Assembly: GCA_900770945.1 (NCBI GenBank)
Contig: CAAGME010000028.1
Coordinates: 1 to 52,603 of the forward strand
Length of the DNA: 52,603 nucleotides
Source: Clostridia bacterium
GTDB lineage: Bacteria > Bacillota > Clostridia > Christensenellales > Borkfalkiaceae
Reading direction: 5' to 3'
In this document: positions 1-8,689 of the stretch, piece by piece
Position numbering within the stretch: the stretch's first letter is position 1
How the letters are laid out: each line of letters opens with the position of its first letter
Made by a program: the position numbers and the translations under genes
Notes under the pieces: generated by a model
Database searches by the model: none
Told to the model about the DNA's origin: nothing
What the model saw: the letters and a program-made list of their open reading frames with translations, nothing else

Positions 1-61
1 CTTTAGCAGCAGCCTGAAAAATCATTGCGGTTGGCGGTCAATTCACCGTGCGAATAGCACT

Positions 62-210
62 GCAAGTAATATGCCCTTTTAGGGCTACCACAAACTACGC
101 GTTGAACGCGTAGTTCTGATTTTGAACAAGGTTTGCCCTAACAGGCAAGAGGTGTTTGCTCGGCAAGTGATGTGCGCTTCGCAAGTGATGATTGCGCTGC
201 AAGTGATGTT
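62..210. repeat. Hairpin and short-repeat cluster
   Basis: Gene-free stretch with stacked short repeats. Positions 93-115 form a near-perfect palindrome (11-bp arms AACTACGCGTT and AACGCGTAGTT around one G). A second small hairpin TTGCC/GGCAA spans 133-148. The word GCAAGTGATG occurs three times between about 164 and 210 (TCGGCAAGTGATG, TCGCAAGTGATG, CTGCAAGTGATG), and a variant GCAAGTAATAT lies at about 62. This looks like an interspersed palindromic repeat rather than a gene; copy number elsewhere in the genome cannot be seen here. Confidence 0.5.
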
Positions 211-283
211 TGCGTTATAAAAAAAGGCAAAGGGCGTTAGAAAAAAAATATTATAATAAAAACTAAATATATACTTTTTTTCC

Positions 284-340
284 TTGTCATTTATTCAATC
301 TCATGCTATAATGAGTGAAATAATAGGTTGCAACCTATTA
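284..340 (+). promoter_or_regulatory. Orphan sigma-A promoter with 20-bp palindrome at the start site
   Basis: TTGTCA (284-289), 17-bp spacer, TATAAT (307-312). Transcription would start near 319, and a perfect 20-nt palindrome, TAATAGGTTGCAACCTATTA, sits at 321-340, exactly where an operator would block initiation. No convincing gene starts just downstream. The next gene, at 688, has its own promoter. Positions about 505-530 hold a weak hairpin (AAAAGAC/GTCTTTT) followed by T-rich sequence, so a short non-coding transcript is possible. Confidence 0.5.
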
Positions 341-631
341 AGGCGTTTACCGACAAGGCTTATTGAAGGTTTTGTTGCGGTGAAAAAGATAAGAAGCGAA
401 GAGGGCATTCAATTGAGCAATCACGGATTAGTCGAGTTTTTGTCGAGTTTAATCCCGAGCTTGCCAATATGGTTTGGTTTTTTAAACCGGAAAAATGCGG
501 CGGAAAAGACACGGAGAAAGTCTTTTTCGCTTTTTTCGCTGATTTTTTGTTAAGCAAAGCTAAAAAAACGATGAAAAAACGGTGAATTTATCGCTATTTC
601 AAGTAAAAAAGCGTAAGCGGCTTTCAATTTG

Positions 632-660
632 TTGCAAAATTAAAGCATCTGTTGTAAAAT
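632..660 (+). promoter_or_regulatory. Sigma-A promoter of the asp23-fakA unit
   Basis: TTGCAA (632-637), a 17-bp spacer and TAAAAT (655-660), placing the transcript start about 20 nt before the start codon at 688. Confidence 0.65.
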
Positions 661-687
661 ATAAGAAAATAAAACGGGAGTTACGGT

Positions 688-1038
688 ATGTCTGTCAGCA
701 CGAACAACATTTACGGAAAAATTTCTATATCGGACGACGCTATCGCCAAGGTAGCGGCGCATGCCGCGCTCGACTGTTATGGCATAGTCGAGCTGGTTAC
801 GCGCAACCTGAAAGACACGATTACCGACCTGTTTAATAAAAACGCACCCATGAAAGGCGTTAAGGTTGTCACTTCGGGTGACAAAATTTGTATCGACCTA
901 TTCGTTATCATCAAGTTCGGTGTTTCGCTTACGGCAGTTGCGGAATCGTTGAAGCAAGCCGTAAAATATCAGGTCGAAAAATTCACGGGCATGGTCGTAG
1001 ACTCTGTCAACGTGAATATCATGGGCGTAAAATTATAA
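688..1038 (+). CDS. Asp23/Gls24 family envelope stress response protein (YloU-like)
   Basis: A 116-residue protein of the Asp23/Gls24 family, the small alpha/beta proteins that associate with the membrane or envelope and rise in cell-wall or alkaline stress in Gram-positive bacteria; the exact biochemical role is unsettled. The N-terminus (YGKISISDDAIAKVAAHAA, residues 9-27) and the C-terminal VNVNIMGVKL are the usual family signatures. The start follows GGGAG with good spacing. It lies 21 nt ahead of a DhaL-type kinase gene, the same pairing as yloU-yloV in Bacillus subtilis, so the two are probably one operon. Family assignment is secure; physiological role is inferred. Confidence 0.92.
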   Translation: MSVSTNNIYGKISISDDAIAKVAAHAALDCYGIVELVTRNLKDTITDLFNKNAPMKGVKVVTSGDKICIDLFVIIKFGVSLTAVAESLKQAVKYQVEKFTGMVVDSVNVNIMGVKL

Positions 1039-1059
1039 GGAACTTAAAGGAATTTTATT

Positions 1060-2694
1060 ATGCCTAAAACAATAAACGGCGCGATGTTTTCTAAAATGGT
1101 CATTGCCGCTTCCGCGCTTCTCGATGCAAACAGAGCAAAAATCGACGCTCTGAATGTTTTCCCTGTTCCCGACGGCGACACGGGAACCAATATGAGCCTT
1201 ACGATGCAATCTGCCGTAAGAGAGCTTAAACAGTGTTCGTCCAACAGATTGAGCGATATTTGCGACAGCGTTTCCAAAGGCGCACTCCGCGGCGCGAGAG
1301 GCAACTCCGGCGTTATAACGTCTCAGATTTTTAAAGGTTTATGCGACGGCGTTAAGGACGCTCAGGAGATAAATATACGCCTTTTCGGCAAGGCGATGAA
1401 AAACGCCACGCAGGTTGCGTATTCAGCCGTTTCTAAGCCTAAGGAAGGCACGATTTTAACGGTTGTGAGAATGATGAGCGACTGTGCCGCTTCCGCAAAA
1501 GCAAAGGACTTTGAAGACTACTTCGAGCAAATTATAGAAGCCGGCGAAGCTGCGCTTGAAATGACGCCCGAACTTTTGCCTGTTCTCAAAAAAGCCGGCG
1601 TAGTCGATTCCGGCGGAATGGGACTTATAACCATTTTCAAGGGCATGCACAAGGCTTTAAAAGGCGAAGAAGTCATTGTCGACGGCGAAGCCGAAGTCGT
1701 GCAGGAAGTCAAAAAAACCGAATCCGAACCGACAAGGGCGGATGTTCTTAACCTCGGAACAATTGAATTCGGATATTGCACCGAATTTTTCATCATAAAT
1801 CTCAAAAAGAAAACGACGACCGCCGATATCGATAGATTAAGAGAATATCTTAACACCATAGGCGACAGCGTTATTTGTATAGGCGATCTCGAATTCGTTA
1901 AAGTTCACGTTCACACGAACAGCCCGGGGCTTGCGATAACGAAAGCGTTGCAACTCGGCGAGGTCGATAAGGTAAAAATCGAGAACATGCTCGAACAAAA
2001 CCGCGCCCTTGTTAAAAAATACGAGGAAGAGCGTAAGCCTATCGGTATAATTTCGGTCGCGCAGGGCGACGGGCTTACCGAACTTTTCAAGGAGCTTAAC
2101 GTTGACGTCGTTATAGAAGGCGGGCAGACGATGAATCCGTCCGCAAGCGATATTGCAGACGCTATCGCGCGTGTTAATGCGGAAACCATATTTGTTTTCC
2201 CGAACAACAAAAATATCATTCTTGCCGCCGAGCAGTCGAAATCGCTTGTAGAAGGCAGAAAAATCGTGGTCGTTCCGACAAAGAACATTCCTCAGGGTTT
2301 TGCCGCGGCGATTGCTTACGACCCCGATATGAGCGCGGACGAAAATCTTATGAATATGTTGCACGCTATAGACAACGTGAGCGACGGACAGGTTACTTAC
2401 GCGGTTCGCAACACGAGCGTAAACGGTTTTTCACTCAAAAAAGGCGACTATATAGGTCTGAACAGCAAGAGAATTTTGTCTAAGGGCGCGACGGTCGAAG
2501 CCGCAACTCTTAAGCTCATAGAAAAGCTTAAAGACAAAAACCATTCGCTTATCAATATCTATTACGGCGAGGATATAAAGGAACAAGACGCTGAGCAACT
2601 TCGCGTAGACGTTGCCGAAACGTATCCTGATTGTGACGTAGAACTTTACTACGGCGGACAGTCGGTGTACTTCTACATTCTCTCGTTAGAATAA
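1060..2694 (+). CDS. fakA: DAK2/DhaL-domain fatty acid kinase subunit (FakA/YloV-like)
   Basis: A 544-residue cytosolic protein matching FakA/YloV in length and organisation. The N-terminal DhaL domain (about 1-200) has the metal-ATP motif PDGDTGTNMS (residues 37-46, with D38 and D40 as likely Mg ligands) and GARGNSGVI (78-86). A linker follows, then the C-terminal FakB-interacting half. In this family FakA phosphorylates fatty acids held by a FakB carrier, feeding PlsX-PlsY phospholipid synthesis; plsX is also in this window at 11532. RBS AAGGAA precedes the ATG. It is co-transcribed with the Asp23-like gene and ends at a clear terminator. No fakB is present here. Confidence 0.9.
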   Translation: MPKTINGAMFSKMVIAASALLDANRAKIDALNVFPVPDGDTGTNMSLTMQSAVRELKQCSSNRLSDICDSVSKGALRGARGNSGVITSQIFKGLCDGVKDAQEINIRLFGKAMKNATQVAYSAVSKPKEGTILTVVRMMSDCAASAKAKDFEDYFEQIIEAGEAALEMTPELLPVLKKAGVVDSGGMGLITIFKGMHKALKGEEVIVDGEAEVVQEVKKTESEPTRADVLNLGTIEFGYCTEFFIINLKKKTTTADIDRLREYLNTIGDSVICIGDLEFVKVHVHTNSPGLAITKALQLGEVDKVKIENMLEQNRALVKKYEEERKPIGIISVAQGDGLTELFKELNVDVVIEGGQTMNPSASDIADAIARVNAETIFVFPNNKNIILAAEQSKSLVEGRKIVVVPTKNIPQGFAAAIAYDPDMSADENLMNMLHAIDNVSDGQVTYAVRNTSVNGFSLKKGDYIGLNSKRILSKGATVEAATLKLIEKLKDKNHSLINIYYGEDIKEQDAEQLRVDVAETYPDCDVELYYGGQSVYFYILSLE

Positions 2695-2697
2695 AAA

Positions 2698-2728
2698 CAA
2701 AAGGAAAACCAAGCGGTTTTCCTTTTTT
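2698..2728 (+). terminator. Intrinsic terminator after fakA
   Basis: Stem AAAGGAAAACC/GGTTTTCCTTT with a 4-nt loop and a trailing run of T, starting just after the fakA stop codon. recG begins 36 nt further on without an obvious new promoter, so some read-through is likely. Confidence 0.8.
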
Positions 2729-2763
2729 AAAACTTTGCAAAAAGCATAAAGGCGAAAAAGATT

Positions 2764-4773
2764 ATGGAGCTAAAGACGATTAAAGGCGTGTCGGATAAAA
2801 GAGAATCCGAACTTAACAGCGCGGGTGTGTACTCGGTTGAAGACCTTGTGAAACATTTTCCTCGGTCTTATCTCGACATGCGCAAAGTTGTCAGTCTTTC
2901 TGATGCCGTGAACAACGATTTTGTTCTTACAAAAGGAACGGTCGTCGGTATTTCGCCGTATATGCCGAGGCGCGGAAAATTCTCTGTTTTTAAGGTTTTT
3001 TGCGAGCAGAACGGCGAGCCGTTCACGGTCGTGTGGTTTAACCAGCCGTACGTCAGGGAAAAAATAAAAGAGGGAGAAACATATCTCTTTTACGGAAGAC
3101 TTAAAAATCGTTACGCACTTTCGGTCGTCAACCCCACTTTTGAGCCGCTTGACGAAAATACAAAATTAAAGGGCATTGTTCCCGTTTATTCCGTTAAAGG
3201 TTCCGTCACTCAAAAAGTCATGCGCAATATTGTGAAAGAGGCTTTGGCGAAGGTCCGCGTGAAGTCGGCTATTCCGTATAATCTCGAACAAAAATTTTGT
3301 TTAGGCAACCTTGAAGAAGCCTATTGCGCCGTCCACAACCCCGCTTCGTTCGATGAGATGTTCGCTGCGGCGGACCGTATTGCAACCGAAGAATATTTTT
3401 TGATTATTTCGGCTTTTAAAATCGTAAAGGGCGACAGAAAAGAAATTCGACGTAATATTTATAACGCCACATCGTCGGACGTTAAAAATTTCACGGCGCG
3501 CTTTCCGTTTGAGTTTACCGAAGGACAGAAAAAAGCCGTAAACGATATTTTTACCGACTTAAAATCACCTGTCGTAATGAACAGACTTTTACAAGGCGAC
3601 GTAGGCTCCGGCAAAACCGCAGTCAGTCTTACGGCTATATTTATCGCCGTGAAAAGCGGAATGCAAGCCGTAATGCTTGCTCCTACGGAAGTTCTCGCAA
3701 AGCAAAATTATTCGATTATATCAAAATATTTGCCCGAATACAAGATTGCTTTTTTGAGCGGAAGTACGCCTGTTAAAGAAAAATCCGTCATAAAAGCACA
3801 GATAAAAAGCGGACAAGTCGATATCGTCGTCGGTACGCACGCTGTTTTACAAGACGACGTAGAGTTCAAGAGGCTTTCCTTATGTGTTTGCGACGAACAA
3901 CAGCGTTTCGGCGTCGCTCAAAGAAGCGCGCTTGTCGGCAAGGGCGACAGCCCGGATGTTCTCATTATGAGCGCGACCCCTATTCCGCGCACGCTTTCGC
4001 TCGTTTTTTACGGAGACCTCGATATTACGACGATTTTTGACAAGCCCGTTTCCCGCAAGGAAATTCAGACGGGAATCGTTTCAAAAGCTAAGTATAAAAA
4101 AATGCTTGAATTTGTGCGGGAAGAGATTAAAAACGGCAGACAAGCCTATTTTGTGTGTCCCAAAATAGACGGCGACGAGGAAGGCTCTGTTATAAGCGTT
4201 ACCGAAATTTTCGACGAACTTTCAAAGGAAATGCCCGAATTAAAACTCGGTCTTCTTCACGGAAGAATGAAAGAAGCCGAAAAAACCGCCGTTATGACGG
4301 ATTTTAAGGAAAAACGGCTTGACGGAATAGTTTCCACAACCGTCATAGAAGTCGGTATTGACGTGCCTAACGCAACTGTTATGGTGATTTACGGCGCGGA
4401 CAGATTCGGGCTTTCTCAGCTGCATCAGTTGCGCGGACGGGTCGGCAGAAGCCATTTAAAAAGCTACTGTTTTCTTTTGAGCGATACAGACAACGAAAAG
4501 TCGATAGAAAGGTTGAAAACCTTAAAAAACAATTCCGACGGATTTAAGATTGCGGAAAGCGATTTTCAGGAGCGTGGCGGAGGCGACTTTATAGGCGTAA
4601 GGCAGAGCGGAAAGTTTATGCGAGATCTCGGCAACCTGAAGTATTCTTCCGCAGCAATATTCCTTGCGAAAAAAGTTGCGGACGAGGCGTTTTTATCGGG
4701 CGATGATATGGAAACGGTTAAAAAAATCGCCATGGAACGTTACGAAAGTTTAAAGAATATCGCAATGAATTGA
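2764..4773 (+). CDS. recG: ATP-dependent DNA helicase RecG
   Basis: A 669-residue superfamily 2 helicase that reverses stalled replication forks and branch-migrates Holliday junctions. The N-terminal wedge/OB region (about 1-200) is followed by Walker A GDVGSGKT (278-285), a DEAD-type box reading DEQQRFG (D377 onward; DEQH is the commoner form), SATPIPRTL, and the C-terminal helicase core with the arginine-finger segment QLRGRVGRS. Length is normal for the family. The ATG lies behind AAGGCG. The gene sits between fakA and a convergent rqcH; coaD and rsmD, which often follow recG in Bacillota, are absent here. Confidence 0.97.
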   Translation: MELKTIKGVSDKRESELNSAGVYSVEDLVKHFPRSYLDMRKVVSLSDAVNNDFVLTKGTVVGISPYMPRRGKFSVFKVFCEQNGEPFTVVWFNQPYVREKIKEGETYLFYGRLKNRYALSVVNPTFEPLDENTKLKGIVPVYSVKGSVTQKVMRNIVKEALAKVRVKSAIPYNLEQKFCLGNLEEAYCAVHNPASFDEMFAAADRIATEEYFLIISAFKIVKGDRKEIRRNIYNATSSDVKNFTARFPFEFTEGQKKAVNDIFTDLKSPVVMNRLLQGDVGSGKTAVSLTAIFIAVKSGMQAVMLAPTEVLAKQNYSIISKYLPEYKIAFLSGSTPVKEKSVIKAQIKSGQVDIVVGTHAVLQDDVEFKRLSLCVCDEQQRFGVAQRSALVGKGDSPDVLIMSATPIPRTLSLVFYGDLDITTIFDKPVSRKEIQTGIVSKAKYKKMLEFVREEIKNGRQAYFVCPKIDGDEEGSVISVTEIFDELSKEMPELKLGLLHGRMKEAEKTAVMTDFKEKRLDGIVSTTVIEVGIDVPNATVMVIYGADRFGLSQLHQLRGRVGRSHLKSYCFLLSDTDNEKSIERLKTLKNNSDGFKIAESDFQERGGGDFIGVRQSGKFMRDLGNLKYSSAAIFLAKKVADEAFLSGDDMETVKKIAMERYESLKNIAMN

Positions 4774-4798
4774 TATAGAAAATACATTTTTAACGATA

Positions 4799-4841
4799 AA
4801 AACCGTTTGGCTTCTCGGATGAAAGCCAAGCAGTTTTTTTT
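4799..4841. terminator. Terminator between convergent recG and rqcH
   Basis: A 15-bp imperfect stem (AAAACCGTTTGGCTT with AAGCCAAGCAGTTTT) closes a short loop and is followed by eight T. It lies between the recG stop and the end of the minus-strand rqcH. T-rich sequence also follows on the minus strand, so it may serve both. Confidence 0.8.
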
Positions 4842-4843
4842 GT

Positions 4844-6559
4844 TTATCTTTTTTCGTTTTCGGTGTGAGGGTCAGGCGTGACAAGTAAAGTTTTTTGCTC
4901 TGTATAATAAACTTTGCCGAGCGGCGCGCCCGCGGGTTTTTTTACGAATTTTCTCAGCGTGTAGTCTACGGGGATTTTATCTCCCGATTTGGCGTTGCTG
5001 TAATACGCGCATATTTGAGCGGCGAAAAGCAGAACGTTGTCCGGTACTTTTTTTCCCTTTGTGCGAATTATAACATGGCTCGAATGATAGTTTTTTATGT
5101 GCAGCCAGATATCGGCGCGCTCGGCTTCCGTTACAAGCCTGTCGTTTTGAACGTTATTTCTGCCCGCCGAGATTTCAAATCCTTCGTAATAAAAATTTCT
5201 GAAAGGCGATTTTTTCTTCTTTTCGTTTTTTCGTTGTTTTTGCGCCGGTATAAGCGAAGCGACGATTAACTCTTCCGTTAAGTCGTCGAAATCCTCGGTT
5301 GTTTCGGCTCTTTCGATATCGCTTAGTATACTTTCAAAGTATGTGATTTGTTCTTTTGTTTCCTTTATTTGCGGCTCGGTTGCGACTACTGTTTTTTTAA
5401 GTTTTGCATAACGTTTAAATAGTTTTTCGGCGTTTTCCTGCGGGGTTAAGTTTTTGTCAAGCTTGATTTTTACCTCGGGATAATTTTCTTTCGTGTAGTC
5501 TTCCGCGATTAAAAATTCGTCGCCGGGTTTGATTTTATATAAGTAGGCGATTATAAGTTCGCCGTTCTTTTTCAGTTCGTCCGCAGTCGAAGCGGAAAGA
5601 ATTTTTTCATTGAACGTTTGCAGCTTTTTTTCTAATTTTTTTAAGTGCGACTTAGTGACGTCGGTTATTTTTCTCTTTTTTGCGGAAAATGCCGCTTTTG
5701 CTTCTTTAATAGAAAAGTAGTAATCTATAGCGGAATTTATATCGTTAAAATACGTTTTATTCTTCCCTGCCGTCTTATAATCGAGTATGAAAAAGTCGGA
5801 ATAATTTTCGTCTTTCACAACGTTAGGCGTAAAGTGGTTGCATTCATAAAAACTTTGATAAAACGTGATAAAATCGTCGATTTTGAAATTTTTTACGTCA
5901 CGCGTAATATTGTATTTTTCGAAAAACCTAAAAGCTATTTCATCTGCCGTGGGCTTTGAAACTCCCTTTAATTTGTTAAAAATAAAACCTTCCAATTCCC
6001 CGTCGTAAGACAAAAAAGCTGTGCGTATTTTTTCCGTTTCGTCCGCGTTTATCTTGTCTTGCGGCAAAGGGTAAACATATTTAGCCCCCGGGAAAATCGG
6101 ACGGGTAAGGTTAAAGTCGAAGTCGGTTGTTTTTAATGCTCCGAGTATAATCCCGTTCTCAACGAGCGTAACGTTCGAGTATTTTCCCATTATCTCCGCG
6201 ATAACCTGTTTTTCGCTCGGCGTGCCGAGCTCGTCTTTACAATCGAAAGTTATTATGCTTATTCTCTCGTACGGCACGGCTTCAACGCATTTTACGGCGG
6301 CACGCGCAAGGTGTTTTCTCGTCAGCATGCAAAACGCGGGTGCCTGAAGCGGCGCAGGCTTAGCCGACGAAGTTACGCACACTCTCGCGCCGTTTGCGTT
6401 GGCTGAAATAAGAAGCGTGACGTTTTTTTTGTCGGCAGTTCTTAATGATAGGGTAATCGCGTCCTTTTCCGGTTGGTTTATTTTTTCTACTTTTGCGCCA
6501 CGTAATTTTTCGTTTAATTCTTTGGAAGCGTGGTATATCGTGAATGCGTCTTGCGGCAT
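4844..6559 (-). CDS. rqcH: NFACT-family ribosome quality control protein RqcH (FbpA-like)
   Basis: A 571-residue NFACT protein, the bacterial Rqc2/NEMF homologue. In Bacillota RqcH binds obstructed 50S subunits and directs alanine tailing of stalled nascent chains for degradation; older annotation calls it a fibronectin-binding protein. The N-terminal NFACT-N domain starts at once (DAFTIYHASKELNEKL), a long charged coiled-coil region lies at about 285-420, and the C-terminal NFACT-R (DUF814) domain shows FYYEGFEISAGRNNVQND and the ADIWLHIKNYHSSHVII segment. RBS GGAG precedes the ATG. It is transcribed alone, convergent with recG. The nearby clpP and clpX genes would supply the protease that removes tagged chains (an inference from family knowledge). 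Confidence 0.93.
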   Translation of the reverse strand: MPQDAFTIYHASKELNEKLRGAKVEKINQPEKDAITLSLRTADKKNVTLLISANANGARVCVTSSAKPAPLQAPAFCMLTRKHLARAAVKCVEAVPYERISIITFDCKDELGTPSEKQVIAEIMGKYSNVTLVENGIILGALKTTDFDFNLTRPIFPGAKYVYPLPQDKINADETEKIRTAFLSYDGELEGFIFNKLKGVSKPTADEIAFRFFEKYNITRDVKNFKIDDFITFYQSFYECNHFTPNVVKDENYSDFFILDYKTAGKNKTYFNDINSAIDYYFSIKEAKAAFSAKKRKITDVTKSHLKKLEKKLQTFNEKILSASTADELKKNGELIIAYLYKIKPGDEFLIAEDYTKENYPEVKIKLDKNLTPQENAEKLFKRYAKLKKTVVATEPQIKETKEQITYFESILSDIERAETTEDFDDLTEELIVASLIPAQKQRKNEKKKKSPFRNFYYEGFEISAGRNNVQNDRLVTEAERADIWLHIKNYHSSHVIIRTKGKKVPDNVLLFAAQICAYYSNAKSGDKIPVDYTLRKFVKKPAGAPLGKVYYTEQKTLLVTPDPHTENEKR

Positions 6560-6616
6560 AAATGCTTTTACTCCGTTTTTTTGCTTTTAAAAGCTCTTTT
6601 TACTTTTCTTTGAAAT

Positions 6617-6645
6617 ATTATAACAAATAATAATCGAAAAGTAAA
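6617..6645 (-). promoter_or_regulatory. Sigma-A promoter of rqcH
   Basis: On the minus strand TTTACT (6645-6640), a 17-bp spacer and TATAAT (6622-6617), about 60 nt upstream of the rqcH start codon. Confidence 0.6.
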
Positions 6646-6663
6646 TTTTTCGGCGCAAAAAAC

Positions 6664-6692
6664 TTTACATATGTCGGATATTTTGCTAAAAT
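6664..6692 (+). promoter_or_regulatory. Sigma-A promoter of tig
   Basis: TTTACA (6664-6669), a 17-bp spacer and TAAAAT (6687-6692), leaving a leader of about 40 nt before the tig start. It is divergent from the rqcH promoter. Confidence 0.7.
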
Positions 6693-6738
6693 ACTATGGC
6701 GAATAAAAATAAAGGCAAAAAAACTTTAGGAGTATAAT

Positions 6739-8025
6739 ATGAAATACACTTATGAAGCCGCAGAAAAAAGTCAGGTTAAGCTTAACGTTTCTCTTGACAA
6801 AGAGGATTGGGAAAAAGCAATTCGCGGCGCGTACGAGAAAAACAAAGGCAAGTACAACATTCCGGGATTCAGAAAGGGTCATGTTCCTTTCAGCGTTATA
6901 GTCGGTCAGTACGGTAAAGGCTTCTTTTACGAGGACGCTTTAAACAACGCCATCGGCGAATACTATCCGCAAATTTTAAAGACGGAAGCTAAAAATATTT
7001 ACGCGGTAGGCGATCCGCAGTTTTCTCTCGAAAACATCGACGAGAACGGCGTTTCCTTTATCGCTATGATTCCCGTTATGCCGGAAATTAAGATAGAAGC
7101 TTACAAGGGTATAAAAATCGAAAAGGTTGAGTATAATGTAACCGACGAAGACGTTGAAAAGGATATCGAAAGACTTCGCGACAGAAATTCGAGAGAAGTT
7201 TCCGTTACCGACAGAGCGTGCCAAAAAGGCGACATCGTCGTTATTGACTTCTCCGGAAGCGTAGACGGCGTTAAGTTTGACGGCGGCACTGCCGAAAACT
7301 ATCGTTTGGAACTCGGCTCCGGCAGCTTTATCCCGGGCTTTGAAGAACAGGTCGAGGGAATGAAAATCGACGAGGAAAAGGACATCAACGTAACCTTCCC
7401 CGAGGATTACTCCGCGCCTTTAGCAGGCAAAGCGGCGGTTTTTGCGATTAAGCTTCACGAAATCATCGTAAAAGAACTCCCCGAAGTCAACGACGAATTC
7501 ATTAAAGAGGCTACCGGCGAAGAAACTTTGGAAGCCTACAAAGCAAAAATTCGCGAAAACATGCAGAAAGAAAACGACAAGAGAGCTTCCAACGAAACGG
7601 AAGACAAACTCCTTGCCGCGATAGCCGAAAAAACGACGGTCGAAATCCCCGAATGCATGATTGACGACGAAGTAAACAATATGGTCAACCAGCTTTCGTA
7701 CAGACTTATGTATCAAGGCTTAAAATACGAAGATTACCTCAAAGTTACGGGTCAAACCGACGAAAGCGTAAGAGCTTCTTACAAAGAACAGGCTGCCGAC
7801 AGAGTTAAAAAACAGCTTATCGTCAATAAGATAATCGAACTTGAAAAGATTACCGCCACCGACGAAGAAATCGAAGAAAAGATTGCCGAACAAGCTTCTT
7901 CCGTCAACAAAACCGCGGAAGAATACAAAAAGACTATGGATCCGCGCCAGAAAGAATATATCGCTAACGCCATTGTCGTAGATAAACTTTTCGCTTTCCT
8001 TACGACTAACAACGAAATAGCGTAA
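6739..8025 (+). CDS. tig: Trigger factor, ribosome-bound chaperone and prolyl isomerase
   Basis: A 428-residue trigger factor, the chaperone that docks at the ribosomal exit tunnel and shields nascent chains. The ribosome-binding signature is visible as GFRKGHVP (residues 43-50), followed by the FKBP-type isomerase domain at about 150-235 (GDIVVIDFSGSVDGVKFDGG) and the helical C-terminal substrate cradle. The start has an ideal AGGAG. The order tig-clpP-clpX is the conserved bacterial arrangement. Length and domains are complete. Confidence 0.97.
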   Translation: MKYTYEAAEKSQVKLNVSLDKEDWEKAIRGAYEKNKGKYNIPGFRKGHVPFSVIVGQYGKGFFYEDALNNAIGEYYPQILKTEAKNIYAVGDPQFSLENIDENGVSFIAMIPVMPEIKIEAYKGIKIEKVEYNVTDEDVEKDIERLRDRNSREVSVTDRACQKGDIVVIDFSGSVDGVKFDGGTAENYRLELGSGSFIPGFEEQVEGMKIDEEKDINVTFPEDYSAPLAGKAAVFAIKLHEIIVKELPEVNDEFIKEATGEETLEAYKAKIRENMQKENDKRASNETEDKLLAAIAEKTTVEIPECMIDDEVNNMVNQLSYRLMYQGLKYEDYLKVTGQTDESVRASYKEQAADRVKKQLIVNKIIELEKITATDEEIEEKIAEQASSVNKTAEEYKKTMDPRQKEYIANAIVVDKLFAFLTTNNEIA

Positions 8026-8055
8026 AACAAATAAATTTAAAATAATCATTTCACT

Positions 8056-8082
8056 GAAGCGGCTTTATTATTAAGCCGCTTC
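8056..8082 (+). terminator. Hairpin between tig and clpP
   Basis: Perfect 10-bp stem GAAGCGGCTT/AAGCCGCTTC with a 7-nt loop. It has no proper T tract, so it is more likely a weak terminator or an mRNA-stability element that lowers clpP-clpX expression relative to tig. Confidence 0.5.
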
Positions 8083-8102
8083 TTGAGAAGAAGGAGGTTT
8101 AT

Positions 8103-8684
8103 ATGCCACTTATTCCTTACGTTGTGGAGAACACGGGCAACGGCGAACGCTCGTACGATATTTATTCGAGGCTCTTAGAGGACAGAATTATTTTTCTCAC
8201 GGGAGAAATAAACGACGCCGTTGCGGATACCGTTATAGCTCAGCTTATTTATCTTGAATCGAAAGACCCCGGGAAACCCGTAAACATGTATATTAACAGT
8301 CCGGGCGGAAGCGTTTCGGCGGGGCTTGCCATATACGATACGATGAACTATATAAGAAGCGACGTTTGCACCATCTGCATAGGTATGGCTGCGAGCATGG
8401 GGGCATTCTTACTTTCAAGCGGGGCAAAGGGAAAACGTTTTGCTCTCCCGAATAGCGAAATAATGATTCACCAGCCGCTCGGCGGCGCGCAAGGTCAGGC
8501 AAGCGACGTTAAGATTCATGCGGAACATATTTTAAAAACCCGCGACAAACTTAACGCCATTCTTGCTCGCAACACAGGTAAGACGATAGAAGAAATAGCC
8601 CGCGACACGGACAGGGACAACTTCCTTTCCGCGGATGAAGCTCTCTCTTACGGTCTTATCGATAAGATTTATGTTAACAGGTAG
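8103..8684 (+). CDS. clpP: ATP-dependent Clp protease proteolytic subunit
   Basis: A 193-residue ClpP. The Ser-His-Asp triad can be read directly: S98 in GMAASMGAF, H123 in MIHQPLGG, and D172. The SPGGSV segment forming the oxyanion region is at 66-71. A strong AAGGAGG lies just before the ATG. It forms tetradecameric chambers that degrade proteins delivered by ClpX, whose gene starts 6 nt after the clpP stop codon, so the two are almost certainly co-translated. Length is typical. Confidence 0.98.
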   Translation: MPLIPYVVENTGNGERSYDIYSRLLEDRIIFLTGEINDAVADTVIAQLIYLESKDPGKPVNMYINSPGGSVSAGLAIYDTMNYIRSDVCTICIGMAASMGAFLLSSGAKGKRFALPNSEIMIHQPLGGAQGQASDVKIHAEHILKTRDKLNAILARNTGKTIEEIARDTDRDNFLSADEALSYGLIDKIYVNR

Positions 8685-8689
8685 GTATA

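Noticed and set aside
284..553. 89-residue open frame in the upstream gene-free region
   Set aside because: It would begin with a TTG that is the -35 box of a promoter, has no ribosome-binding site and resembles no known protein.
360..557. 65-residue minus-strand frame in the same region
   Set aside because: Lysine-rich, without a ribosome-binding site and overlapping the other spurious frame; considered as a ribosomal-protein-like gene (rpmB is often near yloU) but it does not match L28.
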